Positions 26,024 through 35,349 are shown, counted from the stretch's first letter. The stretch is DNA of 64,000 bases from Mycolicibacterium tokaiense (GCF_010725885.1 NZ_AP022600.1:3038001-3102000); one strand, 5' to 3'. Notes: generated by a model from the letters alone, not told the origin. Made by a program: numbers and translations.

Positions 26024-26628
26024 TGCGGCGGTTGGCAGTCCTGTGGTGTGCGCTGGTGGTGGCGCTCGCCGGCTGCTCGACCGGTGACGACGCGGTGGCT
26101 CAGGGCGGCACGTTCGAGTTCGTCGCCCCCGGCGGGCAGACCGACATCTTCTACGACCCACCCGCCGACCGCGGGACACCCGGACCTGTCACGGGACCGG
26201 ACCTGTTGGACCCGAACAGAACCCTGTCGCTGGACGACTTCGCCGGCGACGTGGTGGTGATCAACGTCTGGGGCCAGTGGTGCGCGCCGTGTCGCACCGA
26301 AATGCCGCAGCTGCAACAGGTCTACGACGCCACCAGAAGCAGTGGCGTCGCATTTCTCGGCATCGACGTCCGCGACAACAACCGCGACGCCCCGGTGGAT
26401 TTCGTCACCGACCGCAACATCACCTTCCCGTCCATCTACGACCCGGCGATGCGCACCATGATCGCCTTCGGCGGCCGGTATCCCACCACCGTCATCCCGT
26501 CCACCATCGTGCTGGATCGCCAGCACCGGGTGGCCGCGGTGTTCCTGCGCGAACTGCTCGCCGAAGACCTGCAGCCCGTCGTCGAGCGGCTGGCCGCCGA
26601 GAGCCCCGAGAGCACCGACGCACCATGA
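26023..26628 (+). CDS. TlpA/ResA-like thioredoxin lipoprotein
   Basis: This 201-residue extracytoplasmic thiol-disulfide protein has a lipoprotein signal (VVALAGC; acylated Cys17) and a thioredoxin fold with the redox motif WCAPC at residues 86-90. The PSTIVLDRQHRV segment carries the region after the cis-Pro. It probably keeps apocytochrome c heme-binding cysteines reduced, receiving electrons from CcdA, the next gene. The ATG at 26023 overlaps the previous stop by one base; the following ATG overlaps its own stop. Counterpart of Rv0526. Confidence 0.92.
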   Translation: MRRLAVLWCALVVALAGCSTGDDAVAQGGTFEFVAPGGQTDIFYDPPADRGTPGPVTGPDLLDPNRTLSLDDFAGDVVVINVWGQWCAPCRTEMPQLQQVYDATRSSGVAFLGIDVRDNNRDAPVDFVTDRNITFPSIYDPAMRTMIAFGGRYPTTVIPSTIVLDRQHRVAAVFLRELLAEDLQPVVERLAAESPESTDAP

Positions 26629-27389
26629 CCGGCTTCACCGAACTCGCCGCCACCGGGCCGCTGTTGCTGGCTCTGGGGGCGTGTCTGCTGGCAGGGCTGG
26701 TGTCGTTCGCCTCGCCGTGTGTGGTGCCGCTGGTGCCGGGCTACCTGTCGTACCTGGCCGCGGTGGTGGGCGTCGATGACCGCGGTTCGGTCAAGACCGT
26801 CTCCAAGATGCGGGTGGCCGGGTCGGCGGCGCTGTTCGTGGCCGGCTTCACCGTGGTCTTCATCCTCGGCACCGTCGCGGTGCTGGGCATGACCACGTCG
26901 CTGATCACCAATCAGGTTGTGCTGCAACAGGTCGGCGGAGTGCTGACCATCATCATGGGGTTGGCCTTCATCGGCTTCATCCCGGCCATGCAGCGGCAGG
27001 TGAAGTTCACCCCGCGTCAGGTGTCCTCGGTGGCGGGTGCGCCGCTGCTGGGGGCGGTGTTCGGGCTGGGGTGGACGCCGTGCCTGGGCCCGACGCTGGC
27101 CGGGGTCATCACCGTGGCGTCGGCCACCGACGGCGCCAGCGTGGCACGTGGGGTCACCCTGGTGATCGCCTACTGCCTGGGGCTCGGGGTGCCGTTCATC
27201 CTGCTGGCGTTCGGCTCGTCCTGGGCGGTCGGCGGGCTGGGCTGGCTGCGCCGCAACACCCGCACCATTCAGATCATCGGCGGCGTGCTGATGATCTGCG
27301 TCGGCGTGGCGTTGGTGACCGGGCTGTGGAGCGACTTCGTGTCCTATGTCCGCGACGCCTTCGTCAGCGACGTCAGGCTCCCGATTTGA
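26625..27389 (+). CDS. ccdA: Cytochrome c biogenesis protein CcdA
   Basis: CcdA carries electrons across the membrane from cytoplasmic thioredoxin to extracytoplasmic thiol proteins such as the TlpA-like protein upstream. The 254-residue protein has six predicted helices and the two redox cysteines in FASPCVVPLVPGYLS (near residue 29) and LGWTPCLGPTLAG (near residue 150). These Pro-flanked motifs define the DsbD/CcdA family. Both ends overlap neighbouring genes by four bases. Counterpart of Rv0527. Confidence 0.95.
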   Translation: MTGFTELAATGPLLLALGACLLAGLVSFASPCVVPLVPGYLSYLAAVVGVDDRGSVKTVSKMRVAGSAALFVAGFTVVFILGTVAVLGMTTSLITNQVVLQQVGGVLTIIMGLAFIGFIPAMQRQVKFTPRQVSSVAGAPLLGAVFGLGWTPCLGPTLAGVITVASATDGASVARGVTLVIAYCLGLGVPFILLAFGSSWAVGGLGWLRRNTRTIQIIGGVLMICVGVALVTGLWSDFVSYVRDAFVSDVRLPI

Positions 27390-29023
27390 ACACCGACACC
27401 TCGCGAGCAGACACCAACTCGGGCGACACCCACTCCCCGAGTCCCATGTCGCGTCTGTTCGCGCCGGTACGCAACACCTGGCGGGCACTGACGTCGATGG
27501 GCACGGCGCTGGTGCTGCTGTTCCTGCTGGCGCTGGCCGCGGTGCCCGGCGCCCTGCTGCCGCAACGCAGCCTCAACGCCGGCAAGGTCGACGAATACCT
27601 GGGGCAGCACACCACCATCGGACCGTGGCTGGACCGCTTCCAGTTCTTCGACGTCTTCTCCAGCTTCTGGTTCACCGCCATCTACGTGCTGCTGTTCATC
27701 TCGCTGGTCGGCTGCCTCACCCCGCGGATGATCGAGCACGCCAAGAGCCTGCGTGCGGTTCCCGTCCCCGCGCCGCGCAACCTGGCGCGGCTGCCCAAAC
27801 ACCACACGGCGCAGGCCGAGGGCACCCCGGACTCGGTGGCCGAGCGGATGACCGCGGCGCTGCGCGGGTGGCGCAAGACCGTCCGCACCGACGGCGACAC
27901 CACCGAGATCTCCGCCGAGAAGGGCTATCTGCGCGAATTCGGCAACCTGGTGTTCCACTTCTCCCTGCTGGGCATCCTGGTCGCCGTCGCAGCGGGCAAG
28001 CTGTTCGGCTACGAAGGCAACGTCATCGTCGTCGCGGGCGGGCCCGGCTTCTGCTCGGCGTCACCGGCGGCCTTCGACTCCTTCCGGGCCGGCAACACCG
28101 TCGACGGCACGTCGCTGAACCCGATGTGCATCAAGGTCAACGACTTCCAGGCCCAGTACCTCGAGAGCGGCCAGGCCATCGGCTTCGCCGCCGACATCGA
28201 CTACCAGTACGGCCAGGACCTGACCAGCAACACCTGGCAGCCCTACCGCCTCGAGGTGAACCACCCGCTGCGGGTCGGCGGCGACCGGGTGTACCTGCAG
28301 GGCCGCGGTTTCGCCCCGTCGTTCACGGTGACGTTCCCGGACGGGCAGACCCGCAGCCAGACCATCCAGTGGCGGCCCGAGGACCAGACCACCTTCCTGT
28401 CGTCCGGCGTGGTGCGCATCGACCCGCCCGCGGGCATGTATCCCGACGCCGACGAGCGGCGTAATCACCAGATCGCCATCCAGGGCCTGTTCGCGCCGAC
28501 CGCGCAGTTCGACGGGACGCTGCTGTCGTCGAGCTGGCCGGAGCTCAACGATCCGGCCGTGGCCGTCGATATCTACCGCGGCGACGCCGGGCTGGACAGC
28601 GGGCGCCCGCAGTCCATCTGGGATCTCGACCCGCGGCTGATCGACCAGGGCCGGCTCACCCGCGAGGAGCGGGTGAACCTGCGTGCCGGGGAGGATGTGC
28701 GGCTGGCCGACGGCACGGTGGTCCGCTTCGACGGCGCCACCCCGTTCGTCAACCTCCAGGTCTCCCACGACCCCGGGCAGATCTGGGTGCTGGTGTTCTC
28801 GCTGGCCATGATGGGCGGGCTGCTGGTGTCGCTGATCATCCGCCGGCGGCGCATCTGGGTCAGGATCGCCCCGGCCAGCGCGAACGGTACCGTGAACGTC
28901 GAGCTCGGCGGCCTGGCACGTTCCGACAATTCCGGCTGGGGCGACGAGTTCGAGAAGTTGACGGAGCGGCTGCTGGACACCGGTGACACCGCAGCGGCTC
29001 CGCCCAGAGAGAAGGTCCGATGA
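27386..29023 (+). CDS. resB: ResB/Ccs1 cytochrome c synthetase subunit
   Basis: This 545-residue protein is the ResB (Ccs1) partner in system II cytochrome c maturation, working with CcsA to move heme out and attach it to apocytochromes. Three N-terminal membrane helices (first at about residues 37-57, then near 90 and 190), a large extracytoplasmic domain and a last helix near residue 470 (WVLVFSLAMMGGLLVSLII) match the family. The start is TTG, overlapping the ccdA stop by four bases; an ATG about 20 codons in (MSRLFAPVRNTW) is an alternative start. It overlaps ccsA by four bases. Confidence 0.93.
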   Translation: MNTDTSRADTNSGDTHSPSPMSRLFAPVRNTWRALTSMGTALVLLFLLALAAVPGALLPQRSLNAGKVDEYLGQHTTIGPWLDRFQFFDVFSSFWFTAIYVLLFISLVGCLTPRMIEHAKSLRAVPVPAPRNLARLPKHHTAQAEGTPDSVAERMTAALRGWRKTVRTDGDTTEISAEKGYLREFGNLVFHFSLLGILVAVAAGKLFGYEGNVIVVAGGPGFCSASPAAFDSFRAGNTVDGTSLNPMCIKVNDFQAQYLESGQAIGFAADIDYQYGQDLTSNTWQPYRLEVNHPLRVGGDRVYLQGRGFAPSFTVTFPDGQTRSQTIQWRPEDQTTFLSSGVVRIDPPAGMYPDADERRNHQIAIQGLFAPTAQFDGTLLSSSWPELNDPAVAVDIYRGDAGLDSGRPQSIWDLDPRLIDQGRLTREERVNLRAGEDVRLADGTVVRFDGATPFVNLQVSHDPGQIWVLVFSLAMMGGLLVSLIIRRRRIWVRIAPASANGTVNVELGGLARSDNSGWGDEFEKLTERLLDTGDTAAAPPREKVR

Positions 29024-29988
29024 ACTCCGATCACGTCGATCTCGGTCTGGCCCAGTACTCGGACTGGGCGTTCACGACGTCGACCCTGGTGCTGCTGGCG
29101 GCGATGCTGCTGTTGGCCGTCGAGCTGTCCTACAGCCGCAGCCGCAAGGTGGCCGACCGTGAACTGGTGGGCGCCGGCGTACGTGCCGACGGCGACCGGC
29201 CTGGCCTGATCGCCGAGGCTCCCAAGCGTCCCGCCGACGAACGCATCGGCCGCGCCGGCATCGCTCTGGTCTACGTGGGCATCGCCGCGCTGCTGGCCTG
29301 CATCGTGCTGCGCGGACTGTCCACCAGCCGCGTGCCCTGGGGCAACATGTACGAGTTCATCAACCTGACCTGCTTCTGCGGGTTGGTGGCTGCGGCGTGG
29401 GTGCTGCGTAAACCCCAGTACCGCTCGCTGTGGGTGTTCGTGCTGCTGCCCACCTTGATCCTGCTGACCGTCTCCGGGCAGTGGTTGTACACCCACGCAG
29501 CCCCGGTGATGCCTGCGCTGCAGAGCTATTGGCTGCCGATCCACGTCTCGGTGGTCAGCCTGGGGTCCGGGGTGTTCCTGGTCGCCGGGGTGGCCAGCAT
29601 CCTGTTCCTGCTCAAGATGTCGCGGTTCGGTAATGGTGACGGCGCCCTCGCTCGGGTGATCCAGCGGCTGCCCGACGGACAGACCCTGGACCGGATCGCC
29701 TACCGCACCACCATCTTCGCGTTCCCTGTCTTCGGCTTCGGTGTCATCTTCGGTGCCATCTGGGCCGAGGAGGCGTGGGGACGGTACTGGGGCTGGGACC
29801 CGAAGGAGACGGTGTCCTTCATCGCGTGGGTGGTGTACGCGGCCTACCTGCACGCCCGCTCGACCGCAGGCTGGCGCGACCGTAAAGCTGCTTACATCAA
29901 CGTCGTCGGCTTCGTGGCGATGGTGTTCAATCTGTTCTTCATCAACCTGGTGACCGTGGGTCTGCACTCGTACGCCGGGGTGAGCTGA
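29020..29988 (+). CDS. ccsA: Cytochrome c synthetase subunit CcsA/ResC
   Basis: CcsA is the heme-handling subunit of the system II synthetase. The 322-residue polytopic protein carries the WWD signature WGRYWGWDPKET at about residues 252-263, which binds exported heme, with flanking histidines in YWLPIHVSVV and at the C-terminus (VGLHSYAG). Some databases call it CcsB. ATG overlaps the resB stop. A ParA-like gene follows after 20 bases. Counterpart of Rv0529. Confidence 0.95.
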   Translation: MNSDHVDLGLAQYSDWAFTTSTLVLLAAMLLLAVELSYSRSRKVADRELVGAGVRADGDRPGLIAEAPKRPADERIGRAGIALVYVGIAALLACIVLRGLSTSRVPWGNMYEFINLTCFCGLVAAAWVLRKPQYRSLWVFVLLPTLILLTVSGQWLYTHAAPVMPALQSYWLPIHVSVVSLGSGVFLVAGVASILFLLKMSRFGNGDGALARVIQRLPDGQTLDRIAYRTTIFAFPVFGFGVIFGAIWAEEAWGRYWGWDPKETVSFIAWVVYAAYLHARSTAGWRDRKAAYINVVGFVAMVFNLFFINLVTVGLHSYAGVS

Positions 29989-30008
29989 GTTTGTGAGGAG
30001 TTCCGAAC

Positions 30009-31346
30009 GTGACTGACGAACCCACGGAAGGCCGCCACGGTCGCGAGAGTTCCCGCCGCGAGAACGAGGCGCCGACAACATGGTTCGCCGAACAGAGCGG
30101 CGGCGAGCAGGCGCAGGAGCGCCCCGAACCCTCCTCGGACTACACCGAGTTCCACACCCCGGGCTACGGCACGCCGGCCATCAGCGACAGCCCGCCGCGG
30201 CCGTTGACAGGCTTTCGCTCCGAGCGCCGGTTCAGTGAACCCACCGGGCTGCCGAACGCCCCGCGCTGGAATCCGCCGCCCCCGGAGTGGAACCCGCCGC
30301 CACCACCGCCGGCCGAGCCACAGACCGAGCAGTTCCGCGTCATCCCCGCAGACGCCGCACCCGAGCCGGCACTTCCGGTGCCGTACCGCCCGGAGATCGC
30401 GCAGACGCCGTATCCGGACCTGTCCACGAGTTCGCTGCTGCGCGAGGTGAAACCGCCGCCGTCCAGCGGCTGGCGCCGGTTGCTGTATGTGGCGTCGGGC
30501 AAGCTGATCAACGTCGGCGAGAGTGCCAAGGACATCCACCACAGGAATCTCGTCGCGCAGGCCAATCAGCCGCTGGCGGGCTGCTACCGCATCGCGGTGG
30601 TCTCCCTCAAAGGCGGGGTGGGCAAGACCACCATCACCGCGACCCTGGGCTCGACGCTGGCCTCCCTGCGTGGTGACCGCGTGGTGGCTGTCGACGCCAA
30701 TCCCGACCGCGGCACCCTGAGCCAGAAGGTGCCGCTGGAGACCCAGGCCACCGTGCGCCACCTGCTGCGCGACGCCGGGCGGATCCAGAGTTACAGCGAC
30801 ATCCGCGGTTACACCTCCCAAGGGCCCAGCCGCCTGGAGGTGCTGGCGTCCGAGACCGACCCCGCGGTGTCGGAGGCCTTCAGCGCCGATGACTATGCCC
30901 GCACCCTGGCGGTGCTGGAGCGGTTCTACAGCCTGGTCCTCACCGACTGCGGCACCGGTCTGATGCACTCGGCCATGGCCGCGGTGCTGGCCAAGGCGGA
31001 CACCCTGGTGGTGGTCAGCTCGGGTTCGGTGGACGGGGCGCGCAGTGCGTCAGCCACCTTGGACTGGCTGGATGCCCACGGCCACCAGGAGTTGGTGCGC
31101 AATTCGATCGCGGTGATCAACGCCGTGCGGCCGCGTTCGGCCAAGGTCGACATCCAGAAGGTGGTGGACCACTTCTCGCGGCGCTGCCGCGCGGTGCGTT
31201 TGGTGCCGTTCGATCCGCATCTGGAAGAGGGCGCGGAGATCGATCTCACGCGCTTGCGGCGGGACACCCGCGAGGCACTGGTGGAATTGGCGGCTGTGGT
31301 GGCCGACGGGTTCCCGAAGCCCAACCGCGACGCGATGAACTGGTGA
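30009..31346 (+). CDS. ParA/MinD-like P-loop ATPase with proline-rich N-terminus
   Basis: This 445-residue protein has a disordered N-terminal region (residues 1-160) with Pro/Glu runs such as WNPPPPEWNPPPPPP, then a deviant Walker A motif KGGVGKTT at 201-208. The switch segment VLTDCGTGLM and a VINAVRP strand follow. The architecture resembles the MinD-like ATPases of type VII secretion loci (EspI type) rather than plasmid ParA. It is the counterpart of Rv0530 and keeps its place behind ccsA, with GAGGAG before the GTG start. The cargo or membrane target is unknown. Confidence 0.85.
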   Translation: MTDEPTEGRHGRESSRRENEAPTTWFAEQSGGEQAQERPEPSSDYTEFHTPGYGTPAISDSPPRPLTGFRSERRFSEPTGLPNAPRWNPPPPEWNPPPPPPAEPQTEQFRVIPADAAPEPALPVPYRPEIAQTPYPDLSTSSLLREVKPPPSSGWRRLLYVASGKLINVGESAKDIHHRNLVAQANQPLAGCYRIAVVSLKGGVGKTTITATLGSTLASLRGDRVVAVDANPDRGTLSQKVPLETQATVRHLLRDAGRIQSYSDIRGYTSQGPSRLEVLASETDPAVSEAFSADDYARTLAVLERFYSLVLTDCGTGLMHSAMAAVLAKADTLVVVSSGSVDGARSASATLDWLDAHGHQELVRNSIAVINAVRPRSAKVDIQKVVDHFSRRCRAVRLVPFDPHLEEGAEIDLTRLRRDTREALVELAAVVADGFPKPNRDAMNW

Positions 31347-31349
31347 CCG

Positions 31350-31514
31350 TCAGGTCCGCGGCTTGTTGTCCGGGTGGTTGAGCCGCCACAGGAATTCGGG
31401 ATCGTCGTCGGGTCCGATGGTGCGAGGCTTGGGACGGTCGGCGCGCGCCTTGAAGACGCGCCAGCCGATGTACACCGCGGCGGCGAGCAGGACCACGAGG
31501 ACCAGGAACGACAC
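31350..31514 (-). CDS. Single-pass membrane micropeptide, 54 residues (Rv0530A-like)
   Basis: This short gene is convergent with the ParA-like gene. The 54-residue product has one N-terminal helix (MSFLVLVVLLAAAVYIGWRVF), a basic stretch (KARADRPKPR) and an acidic, aromatic tail (TIGPDDDPEFLWRLNHPD). A perfect AAGGAGG ribosome-binding site stands eight bases before the GTG. The combination of RBS, helix and a conserved-looking tail supports a real gene. It is divergent from the DUF4229 gene with 49 bases between them. Function unknown. Confidence 0.82.
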   Translation of the reverse strand: MSFLVLVVLLAAAVYIGWRVFKARADRPKPRTIGPDDDPEFLWRLNHPDNKPRT

Positions 31515-31563
31515 GAAACAACCTCCTTCACTCGAATATACGCGCGTCGGTAGGCTCGGGTTC

Positions 31564-31872
31564 GTGGTTGAACAGCCTCGTACGGGTCAGATGGTGGCGG
31601 ACGTCGCGGCCTACCTGGTCGCCCGGCTGCTGTTGGTGGCGGCGCTGGCCGCGGTGCTGGTGTTCGGTGCCCGACTGTTGGGCATCGAGGAGTTCCCCAT
31701 CGTGATCGCCGTGCTCTTCGCCATCGTGATCGCCCTGCCGCTGGGCATCTGGCTCTTCGCCCCGCTCCGCAGGCGCGCCACCGCGAGCATCGCCGCCGTC
31801 GACGAGCGCCGCAAGCGTGACCGAGCCGAATTGCAGGCGCGGTTGCGCGGCGAAGAGCCGCCGGCGGCATGA
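31564..31872 (+). CDS. DUF4229 two-helix membrane protein
   Basis: This 102-residue protein has two transmembrane helices (about residues 15-35 and 42-64) and a charged C-terminal coiled region (ASIAAVDERRKRDRAELQARLRGEE). The pattern fits the actinobacterial DUF4229 family, whose role I do not know. It is the positional counterpart of Rv0531. GTG start at 31564; the stop overlaps the next ATG by four bases. Confidence 0.8.
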   Translation: MVEQPRTGQMVADVAAYLVARLLLVAALAAVLVFGARLLGIEEFPIVIAVLFAIVIALPLGIWLFAPLRRRATASIAAVDERRKRDRAELQARLRGEEPPAA

Positions 31873-32891
31873 GGACCGCGTTCGGCGCCGAGTTCGCCGG
31901 CGCGCCGGGGTACCTCGATTCGCCGACGGTCGGGCTGCCGCCGGCGTTCGTCGCCGGAGCCGTCGCCGCGCACCTGGACGCGTGGCGCCGCGGCGCGGTG
32001 TACGCCCCGGACTTCGACCGCGATGTCGAGGCCGCCCGCGCCGGCTATGCGTCATTGGTCGGTGTCGCGCCTGAGGCGGTGGCCATCGGTGGCAGTGTCT
32101 CGGCGCTGCTCGGGCTGATCGCCGCGTCGGTGCCCGACGGTGTCCGGGTGGCCACCGTCGCCGGCGAGTTCACCAGCGTCACGTTCCCGTTCGCCGCGCA
32201 GGCCGGACGTGGCGTCACCGTCACCGAACTCGCCCCCGGCGAGTTGGAGCAGCGCGCGGGGGAATTCGACGTCGTCGCCGTCAGCCTGGTGCAGTCGGCC
32301 AGCGGACGGATGCTCGACGTGGCGACCCTGCGGGCCAACGCGGGCTCTGCCGTCACCGTCATCGACGTCACGCAGACGCTGGGGTGGTGCGCGGTGGATC
32401 TGTCGTGGGCCGCGGTGACCGTCGGTGGCGCCTACAAGTGGCTGTTGGCGCCGCGGGGGATGGCCTGGATGTCGGTGCGCGCCGACCTGCTCGAGGGCAT
32501 CACGCCGCACAACGCCAACTGGTACGCCGGCCAGGATCCGTGGGCCACGGTGTACGGCCTGCCGCTGCGGCTGGCGCCGTCGGCGAAGCGGTTGGACACT
32601 TCACCGTCCTGGGCGAGTGCCATCGGCGCCGGCGCCGCCTTGCCGTGGCTGGCCGCACTCGACCGGTCTGCGGTGCACCGGCACACCGTCGGCCTGGCCG
32701 CTACGGTGCGGCGCGAGCTGGACCTGCCGCCGGCAGAGTCGGCGATCGTGTCGATACCCGTTGCGGGAGCGGCGGATCGACTGCGGACAGCGGGCATCCG
32801 GGCCGCGGTCAGAGCGGGCGCGGTGCGGGTCGGTTTCCACCTCTACAACACCGAGGACGACGTTGACCGGCTGCTGGAGGCGCTGCGCTGA
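31869..32891 (+). CDS. Class V aminotransferase-fold PLP enzyme
   Basis: This 340-residue PLP-dependent enzyme is of fold type I, class V (cysteine desulfurase, kynureninase and isopenicillin N epimerase relatives). The PLP Lys190 lies in VGGAYKWLLAPRGMAWM, and the cofactor-binding Asp in VTVIDVTQTLGWCAVD. It is shorter than cysteine desulfurases and lacks a catalytic Cys loop that I can recognise, so a lyase or epimerase role is as likely. It is coupled to the DUF4229 gene and followed by a strong terminator. Confidence 0.85.
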   Translation: MRTAFGAEFAGAPGYLDSPTVGLPPAFVAGAVAAHLDAWRRGAVYAPDFDRDVEAARAGYASLVGVAPEAVAIGGSVSALLGLIAASVPDGVRVATVAGEFTSVTFPFAAQAGRGVTVTELAPGELEQRAGEFDVVAVSLVQSASGRMLDVATLRANAGSAVTVIDVTQTLGWCAVDLSWAAVTVGGAYKWLLAPRGMAWMSVRADLLEGITPHNANWYAGQDPWATVYGLPLRLAPSAKRLDTSPSWASAIGAGAALPWLAALDRSAVHRHTVGLAATVRRELDLPPAESAIVSIPVAGAADRLRTAGIRAAVRAGAVRVGFHLYNTEDDVDRLLEALR

Positions 32892-32896
32892 ACGCA

Positions 32897-32924
32897 CAAA
32901 AAAGGCGCCCCGAGGGGCGCCTTT
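32897..32924. terminator. Bidirectional intrinsic terminator
   Basis: AAAGGCGCCCC-GA-GGGGCGCCTTT forms a perfect 11-bp stem (32901-32911 with 32914-32924). The preceding A-run (32898-32903) becomes a T-run on the minus strand, so it is a classical intrinsic terminator for the minus-strand secreted-protein gene and may also stop the class V aminotransferase transcript. Confidence 0.88.
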
Positions 32925-32939
32925 GATGTGAACGTGTCG

Positions 32940-33263
32940 TCAGCGCACGTTGACGTAGACCGTCTTGGTGTTCTGCGGCGCGAACTGGTTGTCGGAGTTG
33001 GGGCCGTAGCCGCCTTCGTTACCGGCGTTGGCGTTGGTGTGGCTGAAGGTGGGACCCTGACCGACCGACACGACGCTGGCTTCGCTCAGCGGGGCCGTGG
33101 ACAGGCGGTTGACGATCACCTTGTAACCCTGGTCCTGCAGCGAGCTGATGGTGTCCTGCGCGTTGCCTGCTCCGGTGGGAGCGGCCATGGCCGGGGCGGC
33201 CAGACCGAGGAAGCCCGCGGTGAGGGCGGTGGCGGCGGCAGTGGCAAATCCGAACTTCTTCAT
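32940..33263 (-). CDS. Small secreted protein
   Basis: This 107-residue protein has a clear Sec signal peptide (MKKFGFATAAATALTAGFLGLAAPAMA, cleaved near residue 27). The mature part of about 80 residues contains DTISSLQDQGYKVIVNRLSTAPL, a pattern I recall from a family of small exported mycobacterial proteins of unknown function. The C-terminal half is rich in Asn and Gly. I chose the ATG at 33263; an ATG six bases upstream is also possible. A long leader (33264 to about 33530) precedes it. Intrinsic terminator downstream. Confidence 0.85.
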   Translation of the reverse strand: MKKFGFATAAATALTAGFLGLAAPAMAAPTGAGNAQDTISSLQDQGYKVIVNRLSTAPLSEASVVSVGQGPTFSHTNANAGNEGGYGPNSDNQFAPQNTKTVYVNVR

Positions 33264-33533
33264 GATCATTCTTCTCTCGTCTTTGGTGCTGGTGCGAATC
33301 GTGGCTCGCAGTAGATCTGTGGCTCGCGGTTCAGATCGGTCTCTCGTTCCGGTCTGCCCTGTTAAACCGGTGTTACGTCGGATTAATTCCGTCGCCGCTT
33401 TTTTTGGGTGCAATGGCGGAAAAAGCACGGCGGAGCGGTCAGATCTGGTGACGGCGATCACGAAAGGCGTTGTTCAGCAACGCCGGTCATAGGGGCTCTG
33501 TTTGAGTCGGCATGGCCCGGGCACCCGGAACGC

Positions 33534-33788
33534 ATGAGCATCTGTGACACCTGTGGCAATGACTACGACAAAGCCTTCACCGTCACCTTCAGCGACGGCC
33601 GGGCGGCGACCTTTGACAGTGTGGAATGCGCGGCCGCCCAACTGGCTCCGGAATGCGCCCACTGCGGGTGCCGGATCCTGGGCCACGGCATCGAGACCGA
33701 CGACGGCATCTTCTGCTGCGCGCACTGCGCCCGCAAGGACTCCAACGCCGACGTCAACGACCGTTACCCGGTGCCGGCCGGCGGTTAG
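33534..33788 (+). CDS. Cys-rich zinc-ribbon protein, metallothionein-like
   Basis: This 84-residue protein has CDTCGNDYD at the N-terminus, a central CAHCGCRI and a C-terminal CCAHC, giving about ten cysteines plus histidines arranged as paired zinc knuckles. Related short proteins are widespread in actinobacteria and sometimes annotated as metallothionein-like. It probably binds Zn(II), but a regulatory or chaperone role is unproven. The stop overlaps the convergent menA gene by four bases. The 270 bp before it contain no other gene I can support. Confidence 0.8.
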   Translation: MSICDTCGNDYDKAFTVTFSDGRAATFDSVECAAAQLAPECAHCGCRILGHGIETDDGIFCCAHCARKDSNADVNDRYPVPAGG

Positions 33789-34654
33789 CCCACCGTCAGG
33801 GCGACCCCGACGGCGATCGACCACACCAGCATGGTCAGCCCGGTGTCACGCAGCACCGGAATCAGGGCCGGTCCACCCTTACCGGTGGTGACCGGGCGCG
33901 ACGCCCGAACCGCCAGCGGCGCGGCCACCAGACCGGCCAGGCACCACGGTGTGGCCAACGCCAGTCCCAGCGTGCCCAGCCCCGCCACGGCCAGCAGGGT
34001 GAGGTAGAGCGTCCGGGTCCGCGCGTCGCCGAGGCGCACCGCGAGGGTGATCTTGCCGGATTCGGTGTCGGTGGGGATGTCGCGCAGATTGTTGGCCACC
34101 AGCACCGCCGACGACAGACTCCCCATCACCACGGCGGCCACCGCACCCACCCAGTCGACGGCGAGCGCCTGCACGTACTGCGTGCCCAGTACGGCCACCA
34201 AACCGAAGAAGACGAACACCGCGATCTCACCGAAACCGAGGTACCCGTACGGTTTCGACCCGCCGGTGTAGAACCACGCCCCGGCGATGCACACCACGCC
34301 CACCGCGATCAGCCACGGGTTGGTGAGGATGGCGAGCGCCAGGCCGGCGGCGGCGGCCAACAGCAGGCTGATCACGGCCGCGATCAGCACCGAGCGCGGG
34401 GAAGCGACCTTGGAGCCGACCAGCCGCAGCGGCCCGGCGCGCACGTCGTCGGTGCCGCGGATGCCGTCGGAATAGTCGTTGGCGTAGTTCACTCCGACGA
34501 TCAGCGCCAGCGACACCACCAGCGCCAGTCCCGCCTTCCACCACACCGCCGCACCCAGCCAGGCTGCGGCGCCGGTGCCGGCGATCACCGGCGCCACCGC
34601 ATTGGGAAGGGTCCGCGGGCGGGCGCCTTCGATCCATTGGGAGACGGTGGCCAT
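33785..34654 (-). CDS. menA: 1,4-dihydroxy-2-naphthoate polyprenyltransferase
   Basis: MenA attaches the polyprenyl tail to 1,4-dihydroxy-2-naphthoate in the membrane, giving demethylmenaquinone. The 289-residue UbiA-family protein has about eight helices, the first Asp-rich motif [12 protein letters not shown] near residue 55 (NxxxD) and the second region [25 protein letters not shown] near residue 187. All expected features are present. The menE gene for the same pathway lies at 57.7 kb. It is transcribed away from the DUF1345 gene on the same strand, 22 bases apart. Confidence 0.95.
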   Translation of the reverse strand: MATVSQWIEGARPRTLPNAVAPVIAGTGAAAWLGAAVWWKAGLALVVSLALIVGVNYANDYSDGIRGTDDVRAGPLRLVGSKVASPRSVLIAAVISLLLAAAAGLALAILTNPWLIAVGVVCIAGAWFYTGGSKPYGYLGFGEIAVFVFFGLVAVLGTQYVQALAVDWVGAVAAVVMGSLSSAVLVANNLRDIPTDTESGKITLAVRLGDARTRTLYLTLLAVAGLGTLGLALATPWCLAGLVAAPLAVRASRPVTTGKGGPALIPVLRDTGLTMLVWSIAVGVALTVG

Positions 34655-34676
34655 GTCGAAGATCGTCGCACGGGTC

Positions 34677-35324
34677 CTAGCTGAGGGCCGCCAGCCCCAC
34701 CACCAGGTTCAGCGTCATGGCCAGGATCACTGCGCCCAGCAGGAAGCTCAGCAGCGCGTGGCGCAGCGCGGTGGCGCGGATGACGCGACTGCGCAGGGCG
34801 GTGTCGGACACCTGGTAGGTCATGCCGAGGGTGAAGGCCAGGTAGGCGAAGTCGGCGTACGCGGGGGCGTCGTCGGCGTTGAAGTCGATCCCGCCGCCGG
34901 AGGTGTAGTAGAGCCGGGCGTACCGCAGCATGAACACGGTGTGCACCGCGAACCAGGACGCGGCCACCGAGGCGATGCCGAGCACGGCCGCGGCGACGTC
35001 CCCACCGGAGGTCAACAGGTACCCGACGCCACCGAGGCTGGCCACGCTGGCCAGCACCACGGTGACGTGGGTGAACCCGCGGGTGGCGTCCTCCTCGTGG
35101 GCGTGGCGGGCGTGATGTTCAGTGGCGGCGGCGCCCATCCTGCCCACCAACAGCCAGGTCCAGCTCAGGTAGATGCTCGCGGTCACCACCCAGCCCGCGG
35201 CGGGGGCGTACGGCGCACCCGCCGTCGCGACCACGATTGCCGCCGCTGCCACCCCGCCGGCGGCCGCGCCCGCCAGCCGCGCCGCGGCGGGGCCGTCCGC
35301 GTGTAGTGCCGAGAAACGTGCCAC
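34677..35324 (-). CDS. DUF1345 membrane protein
   Basis: This protein of about 215 residues has five or six predicted helices and the DUF1345 pattern: [35 protein letters not shown], then [43 protein letters not shown] in outline. The family is predicted membrane protein of unknown function. The open frame extends to an ATG at 35363 but that would overlap the divergent MTA phosphorylase start, so I prefer the GTG at 35324. It is likely cotranscribed with menA downstream. Confidence 0.82.
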   Translation of the reverse strand: MARFSALHADGPAAARLAGAAAGGVAAAAIVVATAGAPYAPAAGWVVTASIYLSWTWLLVGRMGAAATEHHARHAHEEDATRGFTHVTVVLASVASLGGVGYLLTSGGDVAAAVLGIASVAASWFAVHTVFMLRYARLYYTSGGGIDFNADDAPAYADFAYLAFTLGMTYQVSDTALRSRVIRATALRHALLSFLLGAVILAMTLNLVVGLAALS

Positions 35325-35349
35325 GTCGGCAGTCAAGCAGAATGGACGG

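Noticed and set aside
33391..33410. T-run (33399-33405) after a GC-rich stretch as a terminator
   Set aside because: No stable stem precedes the T-run, and it lies upstream of the secreted-protein gene, not after a gene.
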